Source: Paenibacillus sp. FSL W8-0186 (GTDB lineage: Bacteria; Bacillota; Bacilli; Paenibacillales; Paenibacillaceae). Taken from it: a stretch of 64,000 nucleotides of DNA. The notes below the pieces were generated by a model, which was given only the letters and a program-made list of their open reading frames with translations, was not told where the DNA came from and ran no database searches. Positions 62,195 to 64,000 of the stretch are shown here, piece after piece. The stretch covers positions 4,307,001-4,371,000 of the forward strand of contig NZ_CP150207.1 in the NCBI RefSeq assembly GCF_037969765.1. The letters are read 5' to 3'. A program made the translations under genes and the position numbers. Every line of letters starts with the position of its first letter. Positions within the stretch are counted from its first letter, which is position 1.

Positions 62195-63115
62195 ATGAGG
62201 AACAGGAAAACTAATATATGGATGTTGTTAAGCTTGGCAGCCGTACTGCTGCTGTCTGCCTGCGGAAATTCAGGAAATGCTGGGGGTAACGCCGGCAATA
62301 CAGCTGGGAATGCCGGAGGCAAGTCGCTCGGCGACCAAGTAAAGCATGAAATCATCGGCATTGATCCTGGTGCCGGCATCATGAAGGCGGCTAGCGCAGC
62401 CATCGAGGAATACGGACTATCCGACTGGACATTGATCGAAGGTTCCAGCGCGGCCATGACGGCAACACTGGCCAAGGCGATCAAATCCGAGCAGCCGATC
62501 ATTATTACGGGCTGGACGCCCCACTGGATGTTCGCCAAATATGATCTGAAATATTTGGAAGACCCAAAGAAAGTATTTGGAGAGGCAGAGGAAATCCATA
62601 CCGTCGTTCGCAAAGGACTGAAGGAAGCTCATCCGGAAGCCTATGAATTCCTTGAACGCTTCGAGTGGACTTCGGACGAGATGGGCGAAATTATGACGGC
62701 CATCCAGGAAGGACAGGATCCAGCGGAAGCGGCCAAAGCCTGGGCCGAAAGCCACAGCGACCGTGTTGACGTTTGGACGGCGGATATTCAGCCGGTCAAC
62801 GGCGACACCTTTAAACTCAGCTATGTAGCATGGGATTCCGAGATCGCCAGCACGAATCTGATTCAATACATTTTGGAGAGCCGCCTTGGATATAAGGTAA
62901 CTGCGCTTCAGGTAGAAGCAGGCCCTATGTGGACGGGCGTAGCCAACGGCGATGTGGATGCAACGGCTGCAGCTTGGCTGCCGCTGACCCATGCTGATTA
63001 CTGGGATAAGTACAAGGATCAGGTAGAGGATCTTGGTGCAAATATGACCGGAGTCCGTACCGGACTTGTCGTTCCGTCCTATGTAGAAGCCAACTCCATC
63101 GAAGACTTGAAATAA
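62195..63115 (+). CDS. opuAC: Glycine betaine-binding lipoprotein
   Basis: A 306-residue lipoprotein with signal MLLSLAAVLLLSACGNS, a Gly/Asn-rich tether, and the betaine-binding fold of OpuAC (EIIGIDPGAGIMKAASAAIEEYGL; IIITGWTPHWMFAKYDLKYLEDPK; YVAWDSEIASTNLIQYILESRLGYKV). The Trp residues of TGWTPHW and the AWDSEIA segment supply the aromatic box. It follows opuAB by 3 bases and ends before a strong terminator. Confidence 0.94.
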   Translation: MRNRKTNIWMLLSLAAVLLLSACGNSGNAGGNAGNTAGNAGGKSLGDQVKHEIIGIDPGAGIMKAASAAIEEYGLSDWTLIEGSSAAMTATLAKAIKSEQPIIITGWTPHWMFAKYDLKYLEDPKKVFGEAEEIHTVVRKGLKEAHPEAYEFLERFEWTSDEMGEIMTAIQEGQDPAEAAKAWAESHSDRVDVWTADIQPVNGDTFKLSYVAWDSEIASTNLIQYILESRLGYKVTALQVEAGPMWTGVANGDVDATAAAWLPLTHADYWDKYKDQVEDLGANMTGVRTGLVVPSYVEANSIEDLK

Positions 63116-63173
63116 TTCTCATTATGTAAAATACAACTCAATCTTGCGGCTATTCATTTGGCCTAACGGCATA

Positions 63174-63208
63174 GAACCCATCCCGCTTCAGCGGGATGGG
63201 TTCCTTTA
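63174..63208 (+). terminator. Terminator of the opuA operon
   Basis: GAACCCATCCCGC-TTCA-GCGGGATGGGTTC is a perfect 13-base stem followed by CCTTTATA. Confidence 0.9.
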
Positions 63209-63277
63209 TAAAAAAGGGAGTATCTATACTTTAACTGCCCTTCCTTAATGCCACATTATCATAACCTGAAAAAGAAA

Positions 63278-64000
63278 TTAAAAATGGTTTTTTTTCAGCT
63301 TATTGAGCGTACCCTGTTCGAACTCGCCCAGCCTCCATAAAACGATATTATCATACCCCGACTGCTGGGCTATGTGAATCCATTGCGATATCGTCTCCCC
63401 ATCCGCATACCAGACGGTATGCTTCAGACCCTCTTTATCCTTATAAGAAAAATAGAGGCTTCCGCTAGCCTTATCCCTCATCGGTACGGCCGTACTGCTC
63501 TGCCGCAGCAGTTCTGCCGCCTGCTTCTCCGTCAAGGAGGTCACCTTCCCGCCATCCGTCCAGTCAAAGCCGCCCACCGAGAAAGCGATCGCCGCTTCGC
63601 CTGGCAGCACTTTCATGCGGGAAGCCAGCTTCCTAATAAACGCATGGTCCGCTTTCGGACCTGGACCGCTATGGCTGCCGAACAAATTGTAAGCCATCAT
63701 CACATACACCGGACCTTCAGGCAGCGCCAGCCGCTCTATAGGGGTACGCGGCTCCAATATAACACGGAGCGACTTCTCTTTGGCGTGCAGGCGTTCATAC
63801 AATTTTGCATAGAAAATGCAGAGCTTCTCCCAGTCCGCGTCCCCAATCTTCTCAAAATCCATCTCAACGCCGTCAAATCCGTACCGTTCCACGGTGTCGA
63901 TGATCTCTTCGATATGCTGCTCCTGACTTTCCCGCGTGGCCAAAATACGCGAAACAATGCCCGGATCCTTCTGCACTGCCGTTCCATCCGGGTTCCAGCG
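63278..64000 (-). CDS. GH18-family glycosidase, 3' part (runs off the window)
   Basis: The open frame continues past the window edge; GTG at 63976 is internal. The visible 240 residues include the GH18 catalytic motif DGVEMDFEKIG, with the last Glu as acid, and VMMAYNLFGSHSGPGP, a (beta/alpha)8 strand with the YN motif. The C-terminal IVLWRLGEFE is the terminal barrel strand. Such proteins are chitinases or peptidoglycan hydrolases (YdhD/YaaH-like, spore-associated). No binding modules are in the part seen. Confidence 0.88.
   Translation of the reverse strand, partial: RWNPDGTAVQKDPGIVSRILATRESQEQHIEEIIDTVERYGFDGVEMDFEKIGDADWEKLCIFYAKLYERLHAKEKSLRVILEPRTPIERLALPEGPVYVMMAYNLFGSHSGPGPKADHAFIRKLASRMKVLPGEAAIAFSVGGFDWTDGGKVTSLTEKQAAELLRQSSTAVPMRDKASGSLYFSYKDKEGLKHTVWYADGETISQWIHIAQQSGYDNIVLWRLGEFEQGTLNKLKKNHF

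Overview
The window looks like a chromosomal segment of a Gram-positive, endospore-forming member of the Bacillota, most likely Paenibacillus or a close relative. The reasons are a conserved ydcC-alr-ndoAI-ndoA-(small gene)-tex block, strong GGAGG ribosome sites, a T-box leader, an SLH-domain surface protein, MalFG- and Lpl-type sugar ABC transporters with YesMN-type two-component systems, a gbsR-opuA locus, and lantibiotic-immunity ABC transporters. Most genes have moderate GC. The OLD-type nuclease gene at 16-18 kb is visibly AT-rich. This taxonomic call is inference; no search was run.

Layout. 0-3.4 kb: the 5' end of a TPR-like gene, a tRNA-Arg(UCU) followed by tandem structured repeats, a small membrane protein, a thioredoxin-fold protein plus glutathione peroxidase, and a PilZ-type protein. 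3.4-10.4 kb (minus strand): a sugar-uptake operon (binding protein, two permeases, an 811-residue probable carbohydrate-active enzyme) with its LacI regulator and two matching operators. 10.4-15.5 kb: a lantibiotic-immunity-type ABC transporter (ATPase, two permeases, YxeA-like protein) divergent from a two-component system. 15.6-18.4 kb: an orphan T-box leader with a TGG (Trp) specifier, a stand-alone OLD-family ATPase/TOPRIM nuclease, and a second, identical tRNA-Arg in opposite orientation with the same 3' repeat. 18.5-26.8 kb (minus): a hypothetical protein, tex, a DUF4190-like protein, the ndoAI-ndoA toxin-antitoxin pair, alr, ydcC, and a Fur-boxed iron-siderophore binding protein. 26.9-29.6 kb: a response regulator with SARP-like output, divergent from a chemoreceptor. 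30-36 kb (minus): a large SLH/Ig-like surface protein and a pseudokinase-GAF-LuxR regulator. 36-44 kb: an MFS exporter, a second two-component/ABC immunity-type module, a 53-codon gene, a GNAT acetyltransferase and aspartase.

44.3-55 kb (minus): a large glycoside-use cluster with an AraC regulator, BadF-type sugar kinase, GH4 glycosidase, Lpl-type permeases and lipoprotein, and a YesNM two-component system. It is next to a secreted chitin/cellulose-active AA10 lytic polysaccharide monooxygenase (55.4-56.8 kb). Together these suggest extracellular attack on chitin or cellulose, ATP-driven import of a disaccharide, phosphorylation inside the cell and cleavage by the GH4 enzyme. 57-64 kb: a membrane-anchored alpha/beta hydrolase, gbsR divergent from opuAA-AB-AC (glycine betaine uptake), and a GH18-family glycosidase cut by the window edge.

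The most unusual points are: a structured, tRNA-3'-end-derived repeat behind both tRNA-Arg genes; a Trp T-box with no Trp gene behind it, upstream of a defence-type nuclease; two genes whose best starts are AUC and AUU; a kinase-GAF-LuxR protein that has lost its catalytic aspartates; and a transporter-kinase-GH4 route that appears to replace a PTS.
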